A stretch of 64,000 bases of DNA from a bacterium (GTDB lineage Bacteria > Myxococcota_A > Bradymonadia > UBA7976 > UBA1532): the NCBI GenBank assembly GCA_030426085.1, contig JAUHYW010000055.1, positions 1 to 64,000 of the forward strand, in the 5' to 3' direction. Both the position numbers and the translations under genes were made by a program. Shown here piece by piece: positions 36,273-44,752 of this stretch. The notes beneath the pieces are model-generated. The model did no database searches and was not told the origin of the DNA. It was given only the letters and a program-made list of their open reading frames with translations. Position 1 is the first letter of the stretch. Each line of letters begins with the position of its first letter.

Positions 36273-38629
36273 GCATCAGCCCCGCCGCCCGCCGCCTCGC
36301 CGACGCCGAGGCCCGCGCCGCGCTCGCCGCCCGCAAGGCGGCCGTCGTCGACGCGCTCGACCGCATCCAGAAGGCGTTCGACCCCCCGCTGAGCAACGGC
36401 GAGCTGGCGCTGGGCCTCGAGCTCCAGGTGTTCGAGATCGGCCGCTTCCGCAGCCCGGCCCCCCGGTTGCGGGCGGCGCTGCCCGACAGCTTCTCGATGG
36501 CGCTGATCGAGGGGCTGGTCGAGGGGCGGCTGCTGCCGGCGGTGCTCGACGACCCCCGGGCGAGCAAGCGGGTGTTGCAGCTCTGCACCCCCGAAGAGGC
36601 GGCCCGGCTGGGTATGGAGTGGGAGATCCGCAACCTCGCCGGGGGCCCGATCCCCGAGCGGCGGGGCACCTGGGACGAGGACGACGCCTGGGATCTCTTC
36701 GGCGACGGGCGCCCGGTGGCGCTGCCGGTGGGTCCGGGGGTGAGCGGCGAGGCGGTCGCGCGTCCGCCGCTGTCGATCGGCCCGGCCGACGACCCGCTCG
36801 TGATCTCGCCGCTGGGCCTGGGCGCGATGCGGCTGTCGACCGCTGGCCGCCCCGACGCGGCGCAGGCCCGGGCGACGCTGCACGCCGCGCTCGACGGGGG
36901 CATCACCTTCATCGACACCGCCGACGTCTACGCGCTCGACGAGGGCGACCTGCACCACAACGAGCGCCTGATCGCGGCGGTGCTCGCCGAGCGCGACGCC
37001 GAAGAGCGCGACCGGGTCGTGGTGGCCACCAAGGTCGGCCTGATCCGGCGGGGCGCCCGCTGGCTGCCGTGCGGCGATCCGGACCACATCACCGCGGCGG
37101 TCGAAGAGGCGCTGAAGGCCCTCGGGCGCGAGCGGCTCGATCTGGTCCAGCTCCACGCCGTCGACCGCAACGTGCCCATCGAGCGCAGCGTCGAGGCGCT
37201 CGACGCGCTGCGGCTGCGGGGCCTGATCCGCCACGTCGGGCTGTGCAACGTCGACGTCGATCAGATCACCGCCGCCCGCCGGGTGGCCCCGATCGTCAGC
37301 GTGCAGAACGCCTGGAGCCCGCTGGACAAGGCGGCCTTCACCAAGGGCGTCGTCGAGGCGTGCCGCGGGTGGGGCATCGCCCGCATCGCCCACTCGCCGC
37401 TCGGCGGGCACAAGCGCGGTGGCCGGCTGGGCAAGGACGCGGTGCTGAAGGGCGTCGCCGACGCGCGCGGCGCGACGCCCGAGGCGGTGGCCCTGGCCCA
37501 GCTCATGGACGCCGGCTTCGTGCCCATCCCCGGCGCGTCGCGGCCCGAGACGGCGGCGGCGAGCGCGGCGGCGATGGCGCTGCACCTCGAGCCGGCCGAT
37601 CACGATCGCCTCGACGCCCGCTTCCCGCCGGTCGCCGCCGAGCGCCCCCCGGTCTTCGCCGGCGGCGCGGCCCCCGAGATCGTGATCGTCATGGGGCCCC
37701 CGGCGGCGGGCAAGAGCAGCCGGGTCGAGCCGCTGGTGGCGATGGGCTATCACCGCCTCAACCGGGACGAGATCGGGGGCAAGCTCGACGACCTCATCCC
37801 CCACATCGACGCCGGCCACAGCGCGGGGCACCGGCGGTTCGTGCTCGACAACACCTACCCCGACCGGGCCTCGCGGGCGGCGGTGCTGGCCAAGGGCGCC
37901 GAGCTGGGCCTGCCGGTGCGCTGCCTGTGGATCGACGCCTCAGTCGAGCAGGCCCGGTTCAACGCCGCCCGGCGCATCTTCGGCCGCTACGGGCGCATGC
38001 TCGACCCGGCCGAGCTGGCGGCGGCGGGCAAGACCGACGTCAACACCTTCCCCCCGGTGGCCATCGCCGCGTGGTTCCGCCGCTTCGAGGCCCCGTCCAC
38101 CGAGGAGGGCTTCACCGCCGTGGTGCGGGCCCCGTACGTGCGCACGCTGGGTCCCGACTACCGCCACCGGGCCCTGATCCTGGATTACGACGGCACCCTG
38201 CGTCAGACCCGCAGCGGCGCGCCCTTCCCCCGGGCGCCGGCCGACGTGCTGGCCCTGCCCGGCCGGGCCGAGGTGCTCGCCCGGTTCCGCGAGGCCGGCT
38301 GGCGGCTGCTGGGGGTCTCGAACCAGGGCGGGGTCGCGGCGAATATGCTGACCTACGAGATGGCGCTGGCCGGCATCGGCGAGACCCAGAAGCAGCTCGG
38401 GCTGCGCATCGACACCCGCTTCTGCCCCCACCCCGCCCGGCCGATCAAGTGCTGGTGCCGCAAGCCGCTGCCCGGGTTCGCGGTGGAGTTCATCGAGCGT
38501 CACCGGCTCGACCCGGCCCGCTGCATCTACGTCGGCGACATGCGCTCCGACGCGCAGTTCGCGGCGGGGGCCGGCTTTTGCTACTTCGACGCCGATCCCT
38601 TCTTCGCCGACCCCCCGCCGGTGGACTGA
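36269..38629 (+). CDS. Three-enzyme fusion: aldo/keto reductase + PNKP-type kinase + HAD phosphatase
   Basis: 786 aa. Residues 1-165 are unassigned. Residues ~170-450 are a full aldo/keto reductase with the Asp216-Tyr221-Lys255-His296 tetrad (FIDTADVY, VATKVG, VQLHAVD). Residues ~470-620 form a P-loop kinase: GPPAAGKS (476-483), YHRLNRDEIGG, VLDNTYPDRASRA and the C-terminal FRRFEAPSTEEGFTAVV, close to the kinase of polynucleotide kinase-phosphatases. Residues ~634-786 are a HAD phosphatase of the HisB/GmhB/PNKP branch: LDYDGTL (Asp639, Asp641), SNQGG, a zinc loop CPHPAR...CWC (Cys719, His721, Cys728, Cys730) and GDMRSD. All catalytic motifs look intact. ATGA-overlapped with the glycosyltransferase. 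Substrate unknown: polynucleotide ends or a sugar. Confidence 0.82.
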   Translation: MSISPAARRLADAEARAALAARKAAVVDALDRIQKAFDPPLSNGELALGLELQVFEIGRFRSPAPRLRAALPDSFSMALIEGLVEGRLLPAVLDDPRASKRVLQLCTPEEAARLGMEWEIRNLAGGPIPERRGTWDEDDAWDLFGDGRPVALPVGPGVSGEAVARPPLSIGPADDPLVISPLGLGAMRLSTAGRPDAAQARATLHAALDGGITFIDTADVYALDEGDLHHNERLIAAVLAERDAEERDRVVVATKVGLIRRGARWLPCGDPDHITAAVEEALKALGRERLDLVQLHAVDRNVPIERSVEALDALRLRGLIRHVGLCNVDVDQITAARRVAPIVSVQNAWSPLDKAAFTKGVVEACRGWGIARIAHSPLGGHKRGGRLGKDAVLKGVADARGATPEAVALAQLMDAGFVPIPGASRPETAAASAAAMALHLEPADHDRLDARFPPVAAERPPVFAGGAAPEIVIVMGPPAAGKSSRVEPLVAMGYHRLNRDEIGGKLDDLIPHIDAGHSAGHRRFVLDNTYPDRASRAAVLAKGAELGLPVRCLWIDASVEQARFNAARRIFGRYGRMLDPAELAAAGKTDVNTFPPVAIAAWFRRFEAPSTEEGFTAVVRAPYVRTLGPDYRHRALILDYDGTLRQTRSGAPFPRAPADVLALPGRAEVLARFREAGWRLLGVSNQGGVAANMLTYEMALAGIGETQKQLGLRIDTRFCPHPARPIKCWCRKPLPGFAVEFIERHRLDPARCIYVGDMRSDAQFAAGAGFCYFDADPFFADPPPVD

Positions 38630-38898
38630 CGGGCCTCGAACGCCGCCTGGAGGGCGTCCACCGTCGGCGGATCGTCGAGCACGGTGCGACACGCGATCTG
38701 CTTGTGCTCGTCGGTGATCTCTTCGTGGCGGGCGACCATCTCGGCGTCGACGAACGCGACGCAGTCGGCCTCGCGGCCGTTCTCGCAGATCTCGGCGGCC
38801 AGGGCGCTGCACGGCGCGGTGAAGCCGCCCCCCCGCAGCGCGAACACGGCGATCAGCGCGGCGAGCGCGAGCAGCGCGACGAGGACGATGCGCTTCAT
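38581..38898 (-). CDS. Small secreted or membrane-anchored protein
   Basis: 105 aa. One hydrophobic segment (IVLVALLALAALIAVFAL) at the N-terminus serves as anchor or signal, followed by a region with three or four Cys (PCSALAAEICENG, DCVAFVD, IACRTVLDDPP) and a charged tail. The last 49 bases overlap the 3' end of the convergent fusion gene, encoding a low-complexity STGGGSAKKGSASK tail. GGAGG lies before the ATG at 38898. I do not recognise the family. Confidence 0.6.
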   Translation of the reverse strand: MKRIVLVALLALAALIAVFALRGGGFTAPCSALAAEICENGREADCVAFVDAEMVARHEEITDEHKQIACRTVLDDPPTVDALQAAFEARQSTGGGSAKKGSASK

Positions 38899-38993
38899 GG
38901 CGGGGCCTCCGGCGGGGGACGACAGGGGGCGGATGCTGGCAAACCGCGGCGGTCGCCGTCAAACCCCCCGCGCGCCCCGCCCCCGAGGCGGGC

Positions 38994-41144
38994 TCAGGGG
39001 TAGGTCTGGCCGATGAGCGGGTCGTACTCCCACGGCGCCGGCATGCCCGTGCGGGCCGAGAGGTCGTAGCGCAGCCAGCGCTTGCCCGCGGTGTCCCGGA
39101 TCGGGACGTTGGCCCCCACGTCGCCGTAGACCGGCTGGCCGTTGACGTAGCCCGTCGGGGTGTCGGTGGTGATGTAGTAGACGTGCCCGTTGACGCCCAC
39201 GTAGCCCAGATTGTCGTAGCGCGAGCCCAGCAGCATCGTGCGCGGGCGCTCGTCGTAGAAGCTCCCGTCGGGCAGGGTCTTGGTGGAGCCGAGGGCGATG
39301 TAGCGGTAGCGCCAGGTGTTCGCCTGGGGGTCGTAGTAGATCATGCCCACGTTCCGCGAGGTGTTCATGAAGGCGATGCTCAGCGTGCGATCGGGCTTCT
39401 GAGCCGACCACGCGGTGAGGCGGAACGAGTAGTCGCCGACGAAGGCCTTCACGCTCAGGCCGCCGCTCAACGCGGTGACGTCCCGCCGATCCCAGACCCC
39501 GGGGTTGGAGAGCCAGGTGACCACGTTGATGTGGTCGTTCTGGTCGACGTAGACGAGGTGCTGGTTGCCCGAGCTGTTGACGGCCGTCAGGCTGTTGTGG
39601 CGCCAGGCTGCGGTGTTGGTGTTGGCGGTGACGAGCACCGGGCCGGTCCAGTTGCCGTTGCTGTGGTAGAGGTGCATCAGATCGCCGTCGGTCTCGAACC
39701 AGGCGAGGTGCTGCACCGGGCCCCCGCCGCTGCCGGTGCTCTGCCACGCGGTCAGGCTGCCGATCGCGTAGGGCGTGATCGCCGCGACCTGCTCCACCGC
39801 CCACTGGTTGTCGTAGTAGAGGTGCACGAACGCGTGGGCCCCGCCGTTGCTGACGGCCACCCCGATGTGCTGGATGCCGTTGCTGCTGCGCCAGCCGGCG
39901 ACGTCGAGCGGCGTCTGGTTGGCCCCGAGGTGATGGGTCAGGTCCTCGTAGGTCCACGAGGCGCTGCTGCCCCCGTAGGCGTGGATCAGCCGGGCGTCGT
40001 CCGAGACGTAGACCGCATGCCCCAGCTCGGGGTCGTCGTTCTTCCACGAGGCGCCCCGGCTGACGATGCCCATCCGGGGGAGCTGCGACCCGAGCAGCGT
40101 GGCGTCCCGCTGCAGGAAGGGGTAGTTGAGGGTCGCGCCGCTCGACACGCTCGTATGCTTGCGGCCCATCATGAGCGTATTGCCGGTCTCGTCCTCGGGG
40201 TAGAAGATCCAGTGGCGAAAGGGCGCGCTGAGGAAGACGGGCACCGCGAGCGACTCCACCTGGGGCGAGTCGACGGCGATCATGTCCTGCATGGCCCCGA
40301 TGCGGCGCATCGCGTTGTGGGCGTTGGTGCCGGTCGCATAGCACTCATTCGAGACGTCGTCGTCCCACCAGCACGTCGGGTCGCCCCCCGGCTGGGACTC
40401 GTAGCGCCCGCGATTGATCCCGATGACGAAGCCGTCGTCGTTGATCCAGGCGGCCCCCGACATGCCCCCGATCGAGTGCATCGTGCTGTGGCGGCAGGCA
40501 TCCCCGTAGTCGCAGTCGACCCAGGTCCAGTCGCCGCCCGCGATCTCACCGCAGGTGCTCATCAGCTCGCCGGCCCCGGGGAAGGTGCCCGACATGCAGA
40601 CATCGACGTCGAGGCTCTGCTTCCAGCCGCGGATCCGCAGGTAGCCGAGCAGCTCCCCGGGCAGCATGTCGTTGCTGGCTCCGTCCTGCACGTCGTTGCC
40701 CGTCGAGGAGTACCGCACGACGCCGAGCCGGAGCACCTTGGCGTCGATGCCGGTGCCCGGCCAGCCTCCGGCCACGCTCGCCACCACTTCGGTGACCGTC
40801 GCGTCGAACGGCTCGACGTGGGGCACCATGAACGGGAAGCCGCTCGTCGGCACCCAGGTCAACGCGCCGGGCCAGTCCTGAAACCGGATCGTCTCGTCGA
40901 CGTCGAAGCTGTCGTCGCAGTGCTCGGCGGTCAGGAACAGATCGGGCCCGATCAGCGCCCCCGAGCAGCTCCGGTCGAGCGCCTGACCGACCGCCGAGGA
41001 GTAGGCGATGAGGTGGTTCTGGACGCTGGACGGCTGTACGTCGTCCAGCGCGGTGAGGTCGAAGGTCTGCGCCAGCGCGGTGGCGGGCGGCGCCATCGCG
41101 AACGCGGCGATGCCGAGGGGGAGGAGCCATTGAGATCGTTTCAC
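38994..41144 (-). CDS. Secreted trypsin-like serine protease with C-terminal lectin-like propeller
   Basis: 716 aa. Signal peptide ends in ATALA. The chymotrypsin-fold domain (about 40-300) shows His75 (LFLTAEHC), Asp134 (GTGIDAKVLRLG) and Ser229 (IGGMSGAAW), with paired Cys. Residues ~330-650 contain repeated blades, e.g. IQHIGVAVSNGGAHAFVHLYYDNQWAVEQV and VQHLAWFETDGDLMHLYHSNGNWTGPVLV, of the PLL-like/tectonin beta-propeller type that often binds glycans. It is exported and likely attacks surface or extracellular targets docked through the propeller. The C-terminus ends in ordinary sequence without a MYXO-CTERM tail. Confidence 0.82.
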   Translation of the reverse strand: MKRSQWLLPLGIAAFAMAPPATALAQTFDLTALDDVQPSSVQNHLIAYSSAVGQALDRSCSGALIGPDLFLTAEHCDDSFDVDETIRFQDWPGALTWVPTSGFPFMVPHVEPFDATVTEVVASVAGGWPGTGIDAKVLRLGVVRYSSTGNDVQDGASNDMLPGELLGYLRIRGWKQSLDVDVCMSGTFPGAGELMSTCGEIAGGDWTWVDCDYGDACRHSTMHSIGGMSGAAWINDDGFVIGINRGRYESQPGGDPTCWWDDDVSNECYATGTNAHNAMRRIGAMQDMIAVDSPQVESLAVPVFLSAPFRHWIFYPEDETGNTLMMGRKHTSVSSGATLNYPFLQRDATLLGSQLPRMGIVSRGASWKNDDPELGHAVYVSDDARLIHAYGGSSASWTYEDLTHHLGANQTPLDVAGWRSSNGIQHIGVAVSNGGAHAFVHLYYDNQWAVEQVAAITPYAIGSLTAWQSTGSGGGPVQHLAWFETDGDLMHLYHSNGNWTGPVLVTANTNTAAWRHNSLTAVNSSGNQHLVYVDQNDHINVVTWLSNPGVWDRRDVTALSGGLSVKAFVGDYSFRLTAWSAQKPDRTLSIAFMNTSRNVGMIYYDPQANTWRYRYIALGSTKTLPDGSFYDERPRTMLLGSRYDNLGYVGVNGHVYYITTDTPTGYVNGQPVYGDVGANVPIRDTAGKRWLRYDLSARTGMPAPWEYDPLIGQTYP

Positions 41145-41420
41145 GTCGTTACCCTTGTCGTCGGGCGAGCTGCGCGCGGCGGCTCACCGAGGCCCTGAGT
41201 GGCTGCCCATGGTGCGCGCCCGAGACCGCGGCTGCGCGGGTCTTCTCGATGCGTCCTCACCCTGGGTCGTAGGCCTGATAGCACAACCCCTGAGGGCGGG
41301 CAACGGGCAATCCACCCCCCGGCCGGCGCGCCCCGGGCGACGATCGCGCGGTGTCGGTGGTCAAGCGCGCCGCGATCGGGCACCCTCTGTCCGAACCGCC
41401 ACCGCCACCACGGAGCGCAG
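41145..41420. other. Divergent intergenic region
   Basis: These 276 bases separate the minus-strand protease from the plus-strand aminotransferase. The protease side holds the promoter listed separately. On the aminotransferase side I see no clear box; cgatcgcgcg (41341) and cgccgcgatcg (41369) are partly self-complementary. No small gene is seen. Confidence 0.5.
41275..41303 (-). promoter_or_regulatory. Candidate sigma-70 promoter of the secreted protease
   Basis: On the minus strand TTGCCC (41298-41303), 17 bases, TATCAG (41275-41280). It would give a leader of about 120 bases to the ATG at 41144. Confidence 0.45.
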
Positions 41421-42713
41421 ATGCACCCCATCGCCGCCGAACTCGACCGCCACCTCACCGATCCGGTCCGGACCATGCTCTCGGAGAAGGGCCGGGCGAT
41501 CTTCTTCCCGAGCAAGGGCATCCTCGGCCAGGCCGCCGAGGCGAAGGGCCGGCGCATCAACGCCACCATCGGCATCGCGCTCGAAGAGGACGGCTCGCCG
41601 ATGCACCTCGCCGGCCTCGACGGAGTCGCCGGCCTCGGCCCGCGGGACGCGTTCACCTACGCCCCGAGCTACGGCAAGCCCGAGCTGCGCGACACCTGGC
41701 AGGCCATGATCCGGCAGAAGAACCCCAGCCTGGGCGACACCCGCCTGTCGCGGCCGGTGGTCACCAACGCGCTGACCCACGCGCTGAGCGTCTGCGGCTA
41801 TCTCTTCCTCGACCCCGGCGACCGCCTGATCGTGCCCGACCTGTTCTGGGGCAACTACAAGCTCATCTTCGCCCACGGCCACGGCGCCGAGCTGGCGACG
41901 TTCTCCACCTTCGCCGACGGCGGCTTCGACGTGGGCGCCCTGAAGGCGGCGCTGGCCGAGGGGAAGCCGGGGAAGCGGGTGGTGCTGCTCAACTTCCCCA
42001 ACAACCCCACCGGCTACTCCCCGACCCCGGCCGAGGGGGCGGCCATCCGCGACGCGCTGGTCGAGAGCTGCGCGGCGGGCAACGACGTGGTCGTGCTCAT
42101 CGACGACGCCTACTTCGGGCTGGTCTACGAGGACGGGGTGATGACCGAGTCGGTCTTCACCCTGCTCGCCGGGGCCCACGAGCGGCTCCTGGCGGTGAAG
42201 ATCGACGGCGCCACCAAGGAGGACTACGTCTGGGGCTTCCGGGTCGGCTTCATCACCTACGCCATCGCCGGGGGCACCGAGGCGCTGTACAGCGCGCTGG
42301 CGGACAAGACCGCCGGCGCGGTGCGGGGCAGCATCTCCAACGCCTCGCACCTGGGCCAGTCGCTGATGCTGCGCACCTATCGCGACCCGCAGTACGGCGC
42401 GTGGAAGGCCGAGAAGTACGAGACGCTCGCGAAGCGCTACCGGGCCGTGCGGCGCATCCTCGCCGAGAACCCGGCCTACGCCGAGCGCTTCGAGGCGCTG
42501 CCGTTCAACTCGGGCTACTTCATGTGCGTGCGGCCGAAGGGCGTCGAGCCCGAGGCGGTGCGGCAGCGGCTGCTCGCGGCCTACGACACCGGGGTCATCG
42601 CCACCGGTGATCTGATCCGGCTCGCGTTCTCCTCGGCCCCGGGCAGCCTGCTCGACGACTTGTTCGCCAACCTCTACGCCGCCTGCGGGGACGTGGCGGG
42701 CAAGGGCGCCTGA
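41421..42713 (+). CDS. PLP-dependent aminotransferase, class I/II
   Basis: 430 aa fold-type I enzyme. Marks are LNFPNNPTGYSP, VVLIDDAYFGLVYED and the PLP-binding Lys in AVKIDGATKEDYVWGFRVGF. The unusual opening (LSEKGRAIFFPSKGILGQAAEAKG) and the context DGATKEDYVWGFR set it apart from typical aspartate aminotransferases, but I cannot name the substrate. No signal peptide. ATG 41421 is chosen because the conserved sequence begins directly. The gene stands alone, convergent with the polysaccharide export gene. Confidence 0.82.
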   Translation: MHPIAAELDRHLTDPVRTMLSEKGRAIFFPSKGILGQAAEAKGRRINATIGIALEEDGSPMHLAGLDGVAGLGPRDAFTYAPSYGKPELRDTWQAMIRQKNPSLGDTRLSRPVVTNALTHALSVCGYLFLDPGDRLIVPDLFWGNYKLIFAHGHGAELATFSTFADGGFDVGALKAALAEGKPGKRVVLLNFPNNPTGYSPTPAEGAAIRDALVESCAAGNDVVVLIDDAYFGLVYEDGVMTESVFTLLAGAHERLLAVKIDGATKEDYVWGFRVGFITYAIAGGTEALYSALADKTAGAVRGSISNASHLGQSLMLRTYRDPQYGAWKAEKYETLAKRYRAVRRILAENPAYAERFEALPFNSGYFMCVRPKGVEPEAVRQRLLAAYDTGVIATGDLIRLAFSSAPGSLLDDLFANLYAACGDVAGKGA

Positions 42714-42729
42714 GCCGGCCCGGCGGGCG

Positions 42730-43323
42730 TCACAGCCACGACTCGGGCACGAAGACGATGTCGCACGGGCGCAGGCTCACGTTGGGGGCCCGGCCGCTGC
42801 TGATGTCTTCGAACGGCACCTCGTACTGCTGCTCCTGCCCGTCGACGACCCGGGTCAGGCGCAGGCGGTTGGCCGCCGCCAGCGTCTTCAGCCCGCCGGC
42901 GAGGGTGACCGCCTGCACGATGGTCATCTGGTCGTCGTAGGTGAAGGTGCCCGGCCGGGCCACCTCGCCCAGCACGAAGACCTTCTTGGAGTTGGATTCC
43001 TTGACGAAGACGCTCACCTGGGGGTCGCGCAGGTAGCCGTCCTTGAGCCGCTCGGTGAGGGTGGCGGCCAGCGCGTTGGGCGTCTGCCCGGCGGCCGCGA
43101 CCGGGCCGACGAGCGGGAAGGTGAAGCCGCCGTCGGGGCCGAGCCGGTACAAGCCGGTCAGGTCCTTCTCCTCGTAGACCCGCACCTCGACGACGTCCCC
43201 CGGCCCCAGCCCGGCGCTCTGGCAGGCGCGGGCGGCCTCGGGCAGCGGGGGGAAGGCCGGGGTCTGGGGCCCGCCGCACCCGGCGAGGGCGGCGAGCGCG
43301 GCGAAGAGGATCCGGATCGGCAT
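42730..43323 (-). CDS. Short OPX polysaccharide export lipoprotein
   Basis: 197 aa. Lipobox LAALAGC. A polysaccharide export sequence (PES) domain (LGPGDVVEVRVYEEKDLTGLYRLGPDGGFTFPLVG, LKDGYLRDPQVSVFV) is followed by one SLBB domain (KKVFVLGEVARPGTFTYDDQMTIVQAVTLAGGL). It lacks the C-terminal helix that forms the outer-membrane pore in Wza. OPX proteins of this short type work with a separate outer-membrane beta-barrel, and such a barrel is encoded 10 bases upstream. It belongs to the periplasmic/outer-membrane part of a polysaccharide exporter; the rest of the machine is elsewhere. Confidence 0.85.
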   Translation of the reverse strand: MPIRILFAALAALAGCGGPQTPAFPPLPEAARACQSAGLGPGDVVEVRVYEEKDLTGLYRLGPDGGFTFPLVGPVAAAGQTPNALAATLTERLKDGYLRDPQVSVFVKESNSKKVFVLGEVARPGTFTYDDQMTIVQAVTLAGGLKTLAAANRLRLTRVVDGQEQQYEVPFEDISSGRAPNVSLRPCDIVFVPESWL

Positions 43324-43333
43324 TGGGCTCCCG

Positions 43334-44719
43334 TCAGTAGGACAACCGCAGCAGGACCGAGACGATGTGCCGAGTGTACTCGACCCGGTCGATCTGAGCG
43401 TCGGAGCCGGGGTCGGGGCACGGCAGACGGCTGAGGTCGAGGCGATAGCAGAAGTCCGAGCGGTTGTCCTCCAGCTTCCACCGCCCCACCAAGGCCAGCC
43501 AGCCGGTCGCGTGCCAGCCCAGCTCGACGTCGGCCAGCAGCGTCGTCTCCTGGCGGTCGAGCACCACGAACGCCGGGCGACCCCCCTCGGCGTAGTCGAC
43601 CAGGTCGACGCCGAACTTCCCCTTCAGCTCGAGGCGGCCGGGCAGCGCCAGCGTGCCCTCGAGGGCGAAGCGGTCGATGACGTAGTAGTTGGCGAAGCTG
43701 TCGTCGTCCAGCCGGCGGACGTAGCTCAGCCGCAGCGTCAGCCGGGGCTCGAGGCGGTACTCCAGCGCGGTGTCGGCGATGAGGCCCTGGTAGCTCTGCC
43801 CGGCCGAGTTGAACGAGTGGGCGAAGCCGGCGCGGAGGGTCGCCGAGAGCCGGTGGGTCAAGAGCCCCTTGAGGCCGACCGAGATGCGCAGCGGCGTCAG
43901 ATCCTTGTCCGGCGAGTCGAGGCTGTCGGTGGCCGTGCGCTGGATGCCCTGGGGGTAGTTGACGATCCACAGCTTCACGTCGAAGAGCGCGGCCGTCTTG
44001 GGGTAGAAGTTCCACCGGGTGTGCAGCCGGATCTTGTGGGTGTCCTTCTGAGCCACCGCGCTGCCGAGCGGCTCGACCAGATCCAGGTAGCGCAGCGCGG
44101 CGAAGCGGTAGCCCAGCCGCATCTCGAGCGCCCGGCTGTCGGGGTCGTCCCCCGGGCGAAAGCGCAGGTCGGGGCCGGCTTCGATCTCGAGCCGACGGAA
44201 GGCCTCGTCGAAGAGCAGCTCGTTGGCCGGCTCGTCGGTGTAGCGCCCCTCGGCTTCGAGGCCCAGCGAGAAGCTCGACCGGGGCCCGAAGGCCAGCTTC
44301 AGCGCGCCATCGATCGCCTCGAGCCCGCTGCGGGCGTCGATCTGCCGAGCCCGGTGATCGGCGCCCCGCCGCCCGACCGGCTCGAGGTCGCCGACCGGCC
44401 ACAGCTCGCGCCAGACGCCGTCGAGCGACAGCGAGATGCCCAGCCGGGTCGGCGAGCGGTTGGCCAGCTTCAGCCCGGCGGCGGCCCCGAGCGCCCACAC
44501 CGGATCGGGTGGGCCGGTCAGCTCCTGCGCCGAGTCGCGGAAGAAGTTGCTGTCGTAGGACCCGCCCAGCTCCAGCGAGGGGTGGAAGATCAGGCGGCTG
44601 CTGCGCACCCCCGGCCCCTCGCTCCGGGCCACCCCCACGGCGCCGAGCAGCCCGACGACGCACACCGCCGCCACCCAGCCCGCGCCCGGGCGCAGGCGGC
44701 GCAGGCCGCGGGCGAGCAT
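43334..44719 (-). CDS. Outer-membrane beta-barrel protein, probable polysaccharide porin
   Basis: 461 aa from ATG 44719; an in-frame TTG at 44737 would add six residues. A signal peptide (WVAAVCVVGLLGAVGVARS) precedes a long series of amphipathic beta strands with alternating aromatic residues, ending in a final strand with a C-terminal aromatic (SVLLRLSY), the usual insertion signal for barrel proteins. It is encoded immediately before the short OPX gene, which matches the WzpX/Wza-like arrangement known from Myxococcus polysaccharide exporters. The function is inferred from context and topology. Confidence 0.72.
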   Translation of the reverse strand: MLARGLRRLRPGAGWVAAVCVVGLLGAVGVARSEGPGVRSSRLIFHPSLELGGSYDSNFFRDSAQELTGPPDPVWALGAAAGLKLANRSPTRLGISLSLDGVWRELWPVGDLEPVGRRGADHRARQIDARSGLEAIDGALKLAFGPRSSFSLGLEAEGRYTDEPANELLFDEAFRRLEIEAGPDLRFRPGDDPDSRALEMRLGYRFAALRYLDLVEPLGSAVAQKDTHKIRLHTRWNFYPKTAALFDVKLWIVNYPQGIQRTATDSLDSPDKDLTPLRISVGLKGLLTHRLSATLRAGFAHSFNSAGQSYQGLIADTALEYRLEPRLTLRLSYVRRLDDDSFANYYVIDRFALEGTLALPGRLELKGKFGVDLVDYAEGGRPAFVVLDRQETTLLADVELGWHATGWLALVGRWKLEDNRSDFCYRLDLSRLPCPDPGSDAQIDRVEYTRHIVSVLLRLSY

Positions 44720-44752
44720 TCGAGGGGGGGTCTTCAACGGGCTGTCTGCGAC

